Positions 24,284 through 36,294 of a stretch of 64,000 bases of DNA are shown one piece after another. This DNA is from Maylandia zebra (lineage: Eukaryota > Chordata > Actinopteri > Cichliformes > Cichlidae), in the NCBI RefSeq assembly GCF_041146795.1, contig NC_135170.1, forward strand, positions 3,958,533 to 4,022,532. The letters run 5' to 3'. The position numbers and the translations under genes were made by a program. The notes below the pieces were generated by a model. The model made no database searches and was not told where the DNA came from. It worked only from the letters and a program-made list of their open reading frames with translations. Position 1 is the stretch's first letter; each line of letters starts with the position of its first letter.

Positions 24284-26962
24284 TCACCTGCTTGTTTTTA
24301 TTAAGGTATGTACACGTATGTACATGTACACTATTTTTATTAATAGAGCCAGGCGATGGCGAAGCAGAAGCCGAGGCCGAAGCTGGACCAGGCGGAGGCG
24401 AAGCAGGAACAGAGGCCGAAGCCAGACCCGACGACGGCGAAGCAGGAGCTGAGGCCGAGGCCGGACCAGGCGAAGCAGAAGCTCAGGCCGAACCCGGACC
24501 AGGCGAAGCAGAAGCTGAGGCCGAAGCCGGACCCGACGACGGCGAAGCAGGAGCTGAGGCCGAAGCCGGACCAGGCGAAGCAGAAGCTCAGGCCGAAGCT
24601 GGACCAGGCGAAGCACAGGCAGAAGCTGGACCAGACGAGGCAGAAGCAGAGGCCGAAGCCGGACCAGGCGAAGCAGAAGCTGAGGCCGAAGCTGGACCAG
24701 GCAGAGGCGAAGCAGGAACAGAGGCCGATGCTGGACCTGACGATGGCGAAGCAGGAGCTGATGCTGAGGCTGGACCAGGCGAAGCAGAAGCCGAAGCTGG
24801 ACCAGGCAAAGCAGAAGCAGAAGCCGAAGCTGGACCAGGCGAAGCACAGGCTGAAGCTGGACCAGGCGAAGCAGAAGCAGAAACCGAAGCTGGACCAGGC
24901 GAAGCAGAGGCAGAAGCTGGACCAGGCGAAGCAGAAGCAGAGGCAGAGGCTGGACCAGGCGTAGCAGAAGCAGAAGCTGGACCAGGCGTAGCAGAAGCAG
25001 AAGCTGGACCAGGCGTAGCAGAAACTGGACCAGGCGTAGCAGAAGCAGAGGCTGGACCAGGCGTAGCAGAAACTGGACCAGGCATAGCAGAGGCAGAGGC
25101 TGGACCAGGCGTAGCAGAGGCAGAACCAGGTGACAGTGAGGCAGCCACAGGTGGTGGCTGGACGGGCTCCTCGGGCCCCCCAGCTGACGTGGCAAGAGGC
25201 TGTGTAAGTTGCAGCAACACACAGTCTATAGTGGGTGAAATGAGTTTGTATGAGTTCTCAGACTGAGGTGTGGCAGAACCAGGCGAGGTGTCGTCCTCAG
25301 GCTGAGGCGCAGAAGCAGCAAGCGGTAGCGCAGCAGGTGGTGGTCCTGCAGGCGGCGGCGCGGGAGCCGCAGGTGGTGAAGCAGAAGGTGGCCGGACGGG
25401 TTCCTTGGGCCCACCAGCTAACGAGGTGTGAAACTGGACAGGCTCCTCAGGCCCTCCAGCTGACGTGGCGTGAGACTGAACGGGCTCCTCGGGCCCTTCA
25501 GCAGACGAGGCGTGAAGCTGGACGGACTCCTCGGGCCCTCCAGCTGACGTGGCGTGAAGCTGGACGGGCTCCTCGGGCCCTCCAGCTGACGAGGCATGAG
25601 GCTGGACGGGCTCCTCGGGCCCTCCAGCTGATGAAACATGAAGCTGGCTGGGTTAGTATTTAGTATTTTAGTATTAGTATTTATTTATTTATTGTCATTG
25701 TCAAGAACAATGAAATTGCGTTTGGGGCTTCCATACAACCCAAAAAAAGAAGAAAATAATAAATACCCCTTAAAACCCAAGTGTACATATTTAACCCAGT
25801 GTGACTCCAATGCAATAAGACAATCCTTAGCAATAATGTTCGTAGAAATTCAGACAAAGACCTGAGAAACATGACAAAATACAACAATGCAACCCATTCA
25901 ATATTATTGTACTGTGAGATATGATATCAGATATGATAGTTATCTATTTAAGAAAGAGGGGGGGGGGGGGGGGCAGGAGGGGGAAGAGAATAAAGAACCT
26001 CCAGCAGACGAAGCATGAAGCTGGCAGGGTTCTCCCGAACCTGCAGCAGACGAAACATGAAGCTGGCTGGGTTCTCCCGAACCTCCAGCAGACGAAACGT
26101 GAGGCCGGACGGGCTCCTCGGGCCCTCCAGCTAACACTAAAAAAGGCTGCACAAGCTGCACCTCCGTCCCCGGCTCCAAAACGGCCTGGATAGCAGTCCC
26201 ACAACAGCTTAGCTGAGCCTGATGGCTAGCATTTCCTGTGCAAACAGTCTCTTTACAGCCGGGCTCATGAACCGGAAAAGCAGTGTCAGTTTCCATAACC
26301 TCCGAAGAAAAAACATGAGGAGACAAAACATAGTCACTCACTTGCGTTCGTGGTGCGGAGCGTCGGTGGCGCGCACGCCGTTTCTTCTTGGGAGTGGAAG
26401 ACGGCGGAGCGATAGGTGGAAGTCCCTGGTAACTCCGAGGTCCCCCGAGAGCCAGTCGAGTTCCCCGGAAAGAGGGCTTGTGCTCCGGAATGAGCCATGG
26501 CTTCCACCGGAGCTCCTCCTCCAATAGAGCGCAGAATATTAACTGGCGCTCGTCGTGGTCCAAGTCTATGGTGTCCAGTGCTTCCCCGCACTGGACCGTG
26601 GCAAGAGCATGGCGAGACTGTGACGAGGGCGTGGAAACTGGTGAGCTGTGAGGTGGGGACGCTGCAGCGAGTCTCAGCGAGCCGACACGAACTGTCTCAG
26701 GCACGCAAGGCAGCGGCAGCGATTCCTGTTCACAGTCCTGATGTTGTTGAAGTGAAAAAACAGTGCGAACGAAATCCTGCACATCCTCCGACAATTCTGC
26801 CGTGTAGACAGGGTAAGCAGACAGGATCTGGAGAAGCCGAACTTTAACTGACTCCGCCTCACTCTCCTGTCTGCATACAGAATAGATGTTCCATTGTCCC
26901 TGGAGGATGGTCACACGTGCGCTGAACTCAAAAAAATCCTCGCAGACATCCGCTGGGTCCAT
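24284..26962 (-). CDS. Gag-like protein of element A (interrupted)
   Basis: From ATG at 26962, 17 bases inside the LTR, the protein begins MDPADVCEDFFEFSARV. It has an alpha-helical first 100 residues, then EEELRWKPW at about residue 170, a basic KKKRRARHRR stretch (nuclear-targeting-like), and a long tail of Gly-Pro-Glu and Gly-Pro-Ala-Ser-Ala repeats. The repeats continue beyond an inserted LINE tail (25646-25975), in shifting frames, to 24284. EELRWKPW also occurs in the related gag at 52860-53200, which supports a real protein family. I see no zinc knuckle, protease or RT. Gag function is inferred from position just inside an LTR. Antisense Glu-Ala-rich open frames here are shadows. Confidence 0.55.
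25646..25975 (-). mobile_element. L2/Rex-type LINE 3' tail inserted in gag A
   Basis: The minus strand carries the same 3' untranslated region as the LINE at 37946-39045, including the block around CGCAATTTCATTGTTCTTGA and a terminal (AAATA)n(CTAAATA)n tail. It is severely 5'-truncated. It lies in the same orientation as the gag it interrupts. A run of about 17 G (plus strand) near 25957 marks its 5' side. Confidence 0.75.
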
Positions 26963-26978
26963 ACTGGTCGGGTCGTTC

Positions 26979-27167
26979 TGTCACGGCGGGGTGCGCCGCT
27001 GTGTAATGGAAAAAGGGACCCAAAAGCAGATGAGGACGAGGAGTAGTAAGTTTCAACAGAAAAGTGATCCTTTAATGATAACGGCAAGGGAAGACCAGGA
27101 AACCAAAACAAACTGGCAAAACACTAAGAAACAAAACACTAAAGGTACTAAGACCAAAAACCATAAC
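26979..27167 (-). mobile_element. LTR of element A, 3' portion
   Basis: This is the inner 189 bases of the A 5' LTR. It ends (minus strand) GCACCCCGCCGTGACA next to the gag leader. The remaining 520 bases continue at 40839-41358, after element B. Together they form a 709 bp LTR, close to the 714 bp of the related LTR at 53210-53923. Confidence 0.8.
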
Positions 27168-27677
27168 TGTCATGGTCCTGCGACCATGACTCGGTGACTT
27201 TGTGTTTGTGTTCTTTATTATTATTATTATTCTCTTTATTATTCATGGGCTGTTTTGGGATGGTTTGTGTTTTGGGATTTTAGGTACTGGGTTCTGAGTT
27301 TGTGCTCCCTCTATTGGTCCCTGGTGTCAGTGTTCCCCTGTCTCGTCAGGTTAACCAGGTCCAGCTGTGTCTCCCACCTGTGTGTGATTTCCCAGTGTCT
27401 CTGTGAACTTATAGTGTGTGTTTTCCTCTGCTCCTCGTCGCGTCGTCTGTATTCATACCTTGTGAAATCCCCTGCGTGCTCTCCCTGCTGTTCTCCCTTC
27501 ATGTTCAGGTTTGCCACTCCTTTGTGTAGTTTATCCCAGTTTAGTTCGTCCTTAGTTCTGTTTGCCATCTCCACTTTATGTCTGGTATTGTTAATAAATC
27601 ACCCTTCACGTCTGAATAAGTGCTGCATTTGAGTCCTCCTTCCACTCTTCACACGGCCGCTGCCCCGAACCGTGACA
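27168..27677 (+). mobile_element. 5' LTR of element B
   Basis: The 510 bp LTR begins TGTCATGGTCCTGCG and ends CCGAACCGTGACA. An AATAAATCACC polyadenylation-type signal lies near 27592. The bases just inside (GTACGACGCGACCACG) do not show the usual TGG start of a primer-binding site. The same unusual leader form (GAACGACCCGACCAG) follows the LTR of element A. Confidence 0.85.
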
Positions 27678-27695
27678 GTACGACGCGACCACGAA

Positions 27696-28110
27696 ATGGA
27701 CCCAGCAGCGCTTAATCCGACTAAGGAGCTACGGGAGAATCTCATCGATGCCACACAGGAGCTCATCGACCTGTGGCTGGAAAACCCGGGCGGGGAGTCC
27801 CAGCGCGCTATAGAGAGGCGGCTACAGGACTTTGTTTTCTGGGGCTATTCAGAGCGGGATGGGAGACTGTACGGGTCGCTTACCCACCTTCGTGGTAACA
27901 GATCCTTCGCAAGTGGGCGTGTACAAACCCTCTGTAAAACCAAGAGACTGTTTCTCTGCCGCCCCTTCTGAGCCAGGACTTTATCGCCATTCTCCAGCTC
28001 AGTTCTGTGTCCAGCCACAAACCTCCCAGTCTGTAGCTCAACCGCTAGCCTCCCCAAGGCAAGCGGTTCAAAAAAGTTATAACATGCCAGAATCTAATGC
28101 TATAGCTGCA
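27696..28110 (+). CDS. Gag-like protein of element B, N-terminal part
   Basis: The protein starts MDPAALNPTKELRENLIDAT at the first ATG after the LTR. About 70 residues look helical (DLWLENPGG, AIERRLQDFVFWGY). After about 27890 the more gag-like continuation (VGVYKPSVKPRDCF and a Pro/Gln-rich tail) is in another frame, so a frameshift lies near there. The MDPA start parallels element A. Continuity is lost at about 28110, where the foreign segment begins; the repeat-rich remainder resumes at about 37280. Confidence 0.5.
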
Positions 28111-28291
28111 GCATGGGCTGCAAAAAACTTTCCTTTCCAGTTGTTAAAGTTATTCCTATAGGCTGTATGCAGTATTTTATATATCTACTTGTGAGTTGAA
28201 ATGTTTAATTTGGCATTGAAGTGGTGCTTTGAGATAGCAAAAACATTTTCATACTGTTTAATCTCATTTAGTGTTTTGTTTTTTTCTGTAG

Positions 28292-30861
28292 AGCATTTAT
28301 GGTTGACAAAGACTTTGCGGAAATAAATGCTTTGCAGAAGGTTTTTCCAGAGTCAGCTATCCTTCTATGCTGGTACCATGTCTTGCAGGTAAACCACGTT
28401 GTTTTCTTTTCACGTTGTCTAAGATGCACCTGAAACACATTTTTACAACAGGGTCCTGTTGTTATGATTTGCCTCATTGTGATATTCACCTACTCAGGTT
28501 AATGAATATAAAGGGATAAAATGTTGAGTGACTATGTCCATCCATTTAAGACCACAGTGCACTCATCTTCTGGTGGCTGCTTCCCAAAGCTCTTTTTGAC
28601 ATTTAAAAATATGTTTGCCTGGTTGATTTCTGTAATGCACAGGTCCTCTTGTCCAGTGAGTGACAAAGTTATTTTTGGACGTCAGCTTTCTTTTATGCTT
28701 TTTGTACAGCTGCTCCTCTGTCTCTCTCTCCAGATTAACTTTTTTTCTCTTACATTCACAGGCTGTTAATCGATGGCTTTCAAAATCAGAGTCCGGGGTC
28801 CATGGGCTTTCTAACACCCAAAAGAGAAATGAAATCATTTCTTTCTTTTGTAAGCTGAAAGCTTGCACATCTGTAAGTGTAATTTGTCTATTTCACATTT
28901 TGATTTCTTGATTACACTAAGAGCATATTAACTTTCAGTTGCTAAAAAAAGTTACAGAGAGATACAAAATAGATTTTTGAAACAATTTCTAAAACTGGCT
29001 TCTTATCTTGCTTATCAAAACAAGTACTTAAGCTGTGCAGAACATCATTGTGTCACCCACTGTGCAGTAGAACTTGTGAGTGGGATTCTTTCACAGACAG
29101 ATGCTGAAACCAAATATGCTTATAGGTTTAGTGTTCCTTCTTAGCCATTGTAAGGGAAGAAATAATTGCTTCTTAATACAAAAACACGACATATTATTAA
29201 TAACTTAAAATTCTTAATGTTATTCAATAAAAGGAAAAGGGCTTCAATACATAATATTAAAGATTTCAATAGGTCTGTTAAATGGATTGAAATATATTCT
29301 GTTGCATCCAATTCTCTTAGGAGGACGACTTTAAAGCCACATCAGCAGAGTTCTGCCAGACATTTAAGCAATACCCTTTGGTGTGCCAGTATTTTCAGAA
29401 GCACTGGGAAGGCATTGGCCACATGTGGTGTGACTACGGCCGTCGCTTCAGTCACGCTCGTTCTGAAACAAACAATGTGATTGAAAGGTATGATTTATTA
29501 TTTTGACCTCATTCAATTGTATTGCTGAAAAAAAGATATTATGCTTTAATCCAAGAGGCTAAACTGAGTAGGTTCGTCATGTCATTGCCAGAACAGGTTT
29601 TAGGCAAATCCTTTAAATTCTAGCAGCGTTTTTTATGTTATCACAACAAAAAACAGAGTAGGTGGATTTGCCTAAATCAGCTAAACCGGCACAGAGCATT
29701 CCTTTATAAAAGACGTGTGCAATAGGTATTCCAATTTTTAAAAAAATAATACAGTCTTGATTAAAACTTTAAATTCCTTCAATTACAGTTACTAATCATT
29801 TCAAATAACTGTTTTTCAGATTTTTCCACCGCCTGAAATACCAGTTTTTATCTGGCTACAAGAATAGGCGTCTGGATGATCTGATTGAAGTGCTCCTAGG
29901 CCGACGACTACTTCTCAGTCATAAAAACCCTGCAAGATGTGGGCCGCATGAAAAACAGGTTTGCTGACACCTTGTCTCAAGTTTCAGACTCTGCTTCAAG
30001 ACTGATGGAAAGTGGTTGGGCTCTTAAAATTACAGTCCAGAACAGCCATGGAGTTAATGCATATCAAGTCCCATCTGAGTCAAGAGAAGACATGGTGTAT
30101 GATGTCTGCCCTGTTGAGTCCTACTGCAACTGTACATATGGCTTACGAGGACTTCTTTGCAAGCATCTAGTGTTACTTGCAAAATTAGCAGAGGCTGACA
30201 ATGACATCTATCCAAACATGGAAACAGACATTTCTACCTTGGCAAGAATTGCAGTGAAAGAAAGGCATTACTTTGTACACTGTGAGGACTTGAAAGTGAT
30301 AAAAATGCCAAGTTTGTTTGGAAATCTGTGTTTTTTTTGCATCGGCTGAAACACTTCAGTGCACTTGTTGTACGTTCTCTCACTATAACACATGTGCTTG
30401 CCTGAAGGTGGCTTGTAGCCATTTTAAACAAATGAAAAACTCTCTGAAAAGTCCTCTATCAACTTTGAATGACACTCCTGTAGTTGAAAGCACAGACAAA
30501 AAATGCACAGAAGATGCGGTTGGAAAACTAAATGCTGTTTTAGACACAGTTAAACAGTGGGCATTCATTCCAGAGGGTATTACTGCAATGATAGATGAAC
30601 TGCATACAAATGTCTTAAAAACAAAACAAGTAGGCAAAAGTATATTCCAGTACGAAATAAAGACGACAGATAATGCACGCAAAATTAGGCCATTGTATTC
30701 TAGCAAGAAACGTTCGGCCAGCATCGACATTCCAACAGTCTGAAAATGAATGTGAACAGTCGATAACCACTGAAAGAGAGACATCCTCTGGAGAAAATGA
30801 AAACCTTTTGGAATACAAAACAAAAAAGAGAAGAGTTAAAGCTAAGTATATGCACAAGTAG
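28292..30861 (+). pseudogene. MULE-type transposase with SWIM zinc finger, 5'-truncated and frameshifted
   Basis: Spliced exons with good sites are 28292-28388 (FMVDKDFAEINALQKVFP, LLCWYHVLQ), 28762-28872, 29321-29487 and from 29820 on. The first exon matches the second half of the MULE transposase catalytic domain (an Asp in MVDKD, then the C-x-x-H of CWYH). At 30127-30170 a SWIM zinc finger C-x-C-x8-C-x-H is visible (CNCTYG...LCKH). The tail ends with a basic KTKKRRVKAK. The exons agree in phase up to 29820; frameshifts occur near 29907, in the T run at 30332-30339 and near 30720. The N-terminal part of the transposase is missing. So this copy cannot encode an active enzyme. In intact families such proteins cut and move Mutator-like elements. 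Confidence 0.7.
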
Positions 30862-31789
30862 ACTTTTGTGTAGACATTTCAAAGGGACTGCATCCATTAC
30901 TTCTGTTTATTGAAACCTAAAGCTGAATAGCTGTCTTAACTTTCTGCCAAGGAACAGATGAAAAGAAATTGTTTGCTCTCTCAAGCAGTTGTTATTTATG
31001 TGTGTTATTCATTACTTTGGCTTGGTTGCTGTTTTTGATACAAATTCATCTGTGCCCATTGTAATATTTTCATATGTTACTATTTTTATATTGCTATGCA
31101 TTATAGATAAAGGATTACTTATTACTATTAAAGGTCTGCATTTGTAATTGTTGGTATTATTTATAAAATATGCGCTCTTAAGTTTTTTGCTCCATAAAAC
31201 GATACCTGTCACTTTTTGGACATAGAGTATCAGCTGTTGAGAATCCTGGCTCATACAAAATAGAAGTAAAAGGTTTCAACATCCAGCCTTTTTATGATTA
31301 AATACAAAGTGTAATAACAGAGTTATTGGGGTGTGATTTTGTTAATAGTTAGTCTTAAGTATAAGTTTAATAGTAATGAGTAAGAAAATATAGCCAGAAT
31401 AATGGAATGAGACTAACACCTGACCTTACACTGAGATTTGGTATGAAGTGGCATGTTTGTGCTAATGCTGACATTGGGGCTCAGAGTTCCTCTGTGTGTA
31501 TATATTTGTGAACGTTAACTTGGCTAATGTCCAAGGGTTTGACTGCTTTCCTGTTGGATTGTATCACAAAGAACAGGGATAAGAGCACCAGTGGCCGTGC
31601 ACACCCTCATCTCTCTCCTTCACCCGATCATTAGTGTTGGAAACCGGCATTAGCTCAGAGTAGATTAGACTTCAGTATAGTGCAAGTGATTTGATTTTAT
31701 GATTATTTGATTCAGTTTTTTCTGTGTTCAAGCTCAATTACTTTAATAAAATATGTTGAATTCAAACAAATAAATAAACAAATAAACTG

Positions 31790-32200
31790 TGGACATTACC
31801 CTTTTAAACCTTTCTGAAACAAGACAGGTAAAAACCAGTGTATAAAAGTTTACATAGGTATAAATAGCTCTAACACTTTACTCCAGCCTGGCGTCCACAC
31901 ATGTGGACATCACATTTTGGGTTATTTAGACCAAAATACTAAATCTTGATCAACAAGTGCCTGATATACAGTTACGAGGACATTATACTGCAACTGTTCT
32001 ATCGAAATTTCAAATTAATGTCCTCATATGTGGCTCTCATTTTTCTCAGAAACAAAAATTAGGTAAAAAAAACAAAACCTGGTAATTCTTTCTTTTTACA
32101 TTCATCGGGTTCCAATCGGCCCAAATATCAAAGAGAAATTAAAAATGCATGCCATGGAAGATTTCGGGTCTTAGGGGGTTAAAATGACCAGACCCCTCCG
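31790..32200. repeat. Possible piggyBac-type MITE
   Basis: The right end GGTCTTAGGGGGTTAA resembles the CCCTTTAAGACC-type terminus with TTAA of fish piggyBac MITEs. A loosely similar inverted sequence (TTTTAAACCTTTCTGAAAC) lies at about 31803. The match is partial. The block 30862-32714 is otherwise non-coding between the two convergent genes. Confidence 0.3.
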
Positions 32201-32714
32201 GCCTGTTTTCCAGGCCACTAAATTAAACCCAGTCAATTACCAATTGAACAGAATAAAAACCTACGAGGTCCACTAATAGTCCAAAAGTCCAAATCTTTAA
32301 TAGAAAAGACAGGCAGAACTCAAACAAACAATAATCCAAACGAGGAGCATATATACACACTGGAAAGTAAATAATTATAAGTTATTAAATCAGACTAATT
32401 AAATACAGTAAAACTAATAAGGGAAGACAAACACACGGGAAATAAAAATAACAGTGTAAACATACCAAAACTCAAAATAAAACAGGAAAGCTACTACAAA
32501 CCGAGTGTGACACAATTACATTCATATTGAAACATATGTGATAATTTTCTTTCTTTGTAGCATTTTTAAGATATGTGTTAGAACAGTCATTATGCTGTTT
32601 GGATTAGGAACCAATCATTTTTGCCAAATAGTTAACACAAACTTAGAACAACAATGAACAATTTTCAAGATTCTGATTTACAGAACAAACAAAAGTCACA
32701 AAAGGTTTCATTAT

Positions 32715-34625
32715 TTAAGAGACAAGATCAAGTTTTTCACACAGGAATGAAATGACAGAATCCAGTGCAGCGGGGCCAAAGGTGTGTGTCAGCAAACTGA
32801 AGGTTGAGGAATCAGTCAGCTCATGTTTAAGATTGTGTTGGATTTTGAGAAGAGTCTGTCTGTTATTAGAAAGTAAGATTAACAATGTTACACCAATAAC
32901 CCAAATACGGGGAAGTGACAAATAATACCAAAAAAGATACAACTTTCATATTGTTTTACTAACTTACTTTGTCATATCAGCACTTGAATGGTCGATGCCT
33001 TTACAGACCATGTCTGTTGTGACATCGCAGGCCAATCTTCCGGCAAACCCGAGGGCTAGCTCCCCAGCCTCCTCTTCACTCAGAACACTAAACACCGTTA
33101 CTTTAGTTTTGGCCTTCTTAGGCCTGTCAAGAATCATTGCGGGCAGTTTGGCTTTACGGCCCTAAAAAAGAAAAAGTGCAAACACCAAAAGAGCAGAGAG
33201 AGACACACACACGCGCACAAAGTTAAATGCTTTTGTTTACATGGTGTAATTGTGTATATGTTGCAGCAAATGCACAATTTCCAGCCACATTGTCACTTCA
33301 TTGATACGAGTAACCCGGATTTATTTCAGGTGACATCAAAATCACGAAATGTATACCTACCCCAATCAAACCTCTGAAAACATGAACTGACATGTTCTCT
33401 GCGTTGATTCTGCGCTTGATCTCGTCTTCTGTTATTGTGTAGGTTTTCTTTTTTGAGCTTGGTACAGATAAGCGACCATGCACTCTGTAAACTGTACTAG
33501 TTCCTTCTGAATCAGTTTGAAATTCTGCATCTGCATCGATCCTGTCAACATCATCAGCAGCAGCATTATCTGTACTGAGACTTGTGCCGTATACTTCTGC
33601 TTCTTTTTCTTTGTCTTCAGTCTGTGTACCTTCATCTCTTTCAGTCTGTGTACCTTCATCTCTTTCAGTCTGTGTACCTTCATCTCTTTCAGTCTGTGTA
33701 CCTTCATCTCTGACTGTCAGTCTTCCTATCTCACTGTTACTTGTCGATTTGCTGCAGATGTTCTCTCCCTTAGGAACTTTTCCTTTGTCATTCGCTGCCT
33801 GATGCTTTCCCTGATGACATTCTTCACTGGCTACTTCTATTGCTCCTCCTGTATAGCCACTCACTATGCTGCACAACTCCTTTCCCTCTGCTGTGCTGCA
33901 CTGTGCTGTTACATAAAGAAGAATGATATAAACAGCACTATATCAATTTAATTGTGAAGAGAAATCCCCACAATACAACACAGTTATGTCTAAAATAGTT
34001 TTGTGTAAAAACTGGATCTTGAAACGTCCACTTTAATTACACAGTCCTGGTGTGCAAAGGCAAAATTACGAAAAAAAATTTCACTTTAAACATTTTTGGA
34101 CATTGTTTAGTTATATTGTGACTTACTCTCACAGAAGATACAGATGCCACAAACAGACTTTGAACAACGCATGTGCTTGTAGGCACCACATTTCTGGCAC
34201 TGCACCTGTGAATTAAAAAAAAAAAAAAGAAGAAGAAGAAATAAACAAACAAAAAACAAATGAACAAAGTCCATTAAATAAACAATATATATGGCTAAGG
34301 ACATGTCATAGTGTACCCGGTCTTTGGCTGCAATCACACACCAGCACTGACTGCACTTCCTAGTTCGATCTGCAAAATATAATTTGTTTAAGTACAAGTT
34401 ACATTTTCCAATGTTAGAGAAAAAGAAGGCAGCTAATTTTATCTGTACCTATTGAGGAAAATAAGTAGTGGCAAAGTCGGGACCTGAGCTTTGTGATTTC
34501 AGTGTTGTACTCCTCCACTTGTGTTTTACCGTCAATGAGAGAGTGGGCAAACTAATAATTGACGAAGAAGAAAAAAAAAAAAAGAACAAAAAGAATTAGA
34601 TTAACAAAGAAATGTTTGTTTGTTT

Positions 34626-34656
<31 letters not shown>

Positions 34657-36294
34657 GAGGAAAAAAAAAAAAAAAACAGCAACCAAAGCAAAGCATTACT
34701 GCTGAAATGGTTCAATCTACAAAAAAATTTGAGATTTTACCATCCTGCCTCTAAGGCTTTAAAAACTGAATAGGCAAAAATGTAAACATTACTTATATAG
34801 GTAAAAGCTATAGTTTTCAGTACCATTATGACATGCACTCCACATGAGTTCCCATCCTGTTGATGTGGGTGGCTCACATGTGACAAGGTCCACTCTCCAG
34901 CGCAGCCTCTTGCTGAAGCAAATGAGCTGAGAGATCGCAGTTATTACAAATAAAAAGCATATAGAGAAATCAATAACCACGTTCGGTAATGATTTCAATT
35001 AAATTAAATATGTTATGTTAAATATGTTAATTAATTACCTCCAGTTTTTCAACACCGCACTTTTTCTGACCTCCGACTCGCCAAATGAATTCATATAGAC
35101 TATGGTCCTCTTGGGTATGTCACAAAACTGTTTTGTAAAAAGATGGATATGGTAGGCTTGGGCCTTGAGCTTTCCTAATGAGGGACATTGAAAAGTATCA
35201 TGCACTAGAGAGAGTGCAAAATCTGTGCAACTTACAAACAAGGTCCAGTGGCTGCCGTTTTCCAGACAGGCTCCAATCAATTTCTCATACATCTGAAAGA
35301 TGTTTTTCTGGAAATAAAAAGAATGTGACAAGTATGTTTTTCTGTCAAGAATGACACTGCAAAACTGCGAAAGCTTGTCAGGTGAGACTTGTGATTAATT
35401 CTGCAGATACACAAACATATAGAAAGTGTCATTTTTTGTTTACATTAATTAATTTCTATAGTGTGTACAAAACAAATCAAGACCACAGACTCAACACGCA
35501 CCACTCAATTTTTGGTGTTCTTTATCAGTTGGCCAAGACAGAAATGTTTTAATCTGTGTGCATTGCTTTTGAACAAGTCTTTACACAGAAAAGGTTTCAG
35601 AAAGGTATTTTTCAGGTTCTTCTGACAAGGCTTCAATTTTGGAAAATGCTGTTTGTTTATAGTGGCAACTTATAAACCCTTTGTGATAAGAACATAGTTA
35701 CCACAGTCCAAGTCATACCTTCAAAAAGTATGCACTTTGTGCTCTTGTGGACCCATCCAAAATTTTTCCAGTGATTTGGCTTGGTATTGGATAAATGTGA
35801 GGGAAATTCTATAAAAATAACATAAATACATGTTTTCAAATACATTACAAAAAACGTAAACATGCTATGTCATTATGATCAAACAAGCTTTTCAACATAC
35901 CTCACACTGCAAATAGATTAGGCCATCTATTACCTTATAAAACAAATAAATAAATACATATAAATAAAAACAGAACTAAGGAATACGATTCATTAAGTAA
36001 ATTGTACAATAAAGTGTATTTAAAGCAGAATTTAACATTAGTTTTATGACAACATAAAAGGATTTTTATGTCAAGAGGTACCTCATCTGAAATGTTAGTC
36101 TGGTCAAACAGGGATTTCAAACTTGAAATACCAATAGAGTTTGGTCCAGCTACTCCCACAAGGTAATCTGTGAGAAAGCATATGCTGTAGTCAACAGATA
36201 TCATTTTCTTTTTGCATGCTGCAACCATCATCCATTTCAGTCTTCTAGGAGCTTTGTCTGGTTGTAGTTCTTTTTTCTCCTCCTCTCCCCTCAT
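32715..36294 (-). CDS. Ulp1-like (C48) cysteine protease gene with C-terminal zinc-binding region, 12 exons
   Basis: Exons on the minus strand: 36294-36082, 35933-35901, 35808-35719, 35307-35236, 35127-35039, 34926-34824, 34551-34449, 34369-34317, 34205-34127, 33905-33361, 33161-32968, 32796-32715. Every junction is GT-AG, phases agree, and the sum is 552 codons with one terminal stop. Ulp1/SENP-type residues are in order: His132 (GSHW), Asn149 (YMNSFGE, where classic Ulp1 has Asp), Gln188 (HPHQQDGNSCG) and Cys194. After the protease come two Cys-rich exons (CSQCWCVI; QCQKCGAYKHMRC and CGICIFC), which look zinc-binding. Next is an acidic region with four DEGTQTER repeats. The last exons are unrecognised. 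The family removes SUMO-like modifiers; transposon-borne members are known. The start at 36294 follows an AG and upstream exons are possible. Keeping the 108-base intron between exons 4 and 5 would also stay in frame. Confidence 0.7.
33617..33711 (-). repeat. 24 bp tandem repeat coding DEGTQTER
   Basis: Four copies of a 24 bp unit encode DEGTQTER in the Ulp1-like protein. The unit length is a multiple of three, so copy-number change keeps the frame. Confidence 0.9.
34561..34676. repeat. Homopolymer runs (poly-A, poly-C, poly-A)
   Basis: Within an intron of the Ulp1-like gene are an A-rich run at about 34573-34583, about 27 C at 34631-34657 and about 16 A at 34661-34676. Lengths are likely to vary or be uncertain in the assembly. 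Confidence 0.85.

Noticed and set aside
24292-25266. 324-codon plus-strand frame rich in GEAEAEAGP
   Set aside because: It is antisense to the GP-rich gag tail of element A. The low-complexity repeat keeps all frames open; the minus strand links to an LTR and an MDPAD start.
29939-30349. A separate 136-codon SWIM gene starting at 29939
   Set aside because: The preceding codons in the same frame continue the MULE-family sequence, so the ATG is internal to a frameshifted gene.
34128-34317. Reading 34397-34107 as one continuous cysteine-rich protein
   Set aside because: The stretch between the two Cys-rich exons is a GT-AG intron; splicing keeps phase on both sides.
35128-35235. Retaining this 108-base segment as coding
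   Set aside because: It is open and in frame, but it would put 53 residues between the catalytic His and Asn. Splicing it out at GTAAGT/ACAG gives the usual spacing of about 17.
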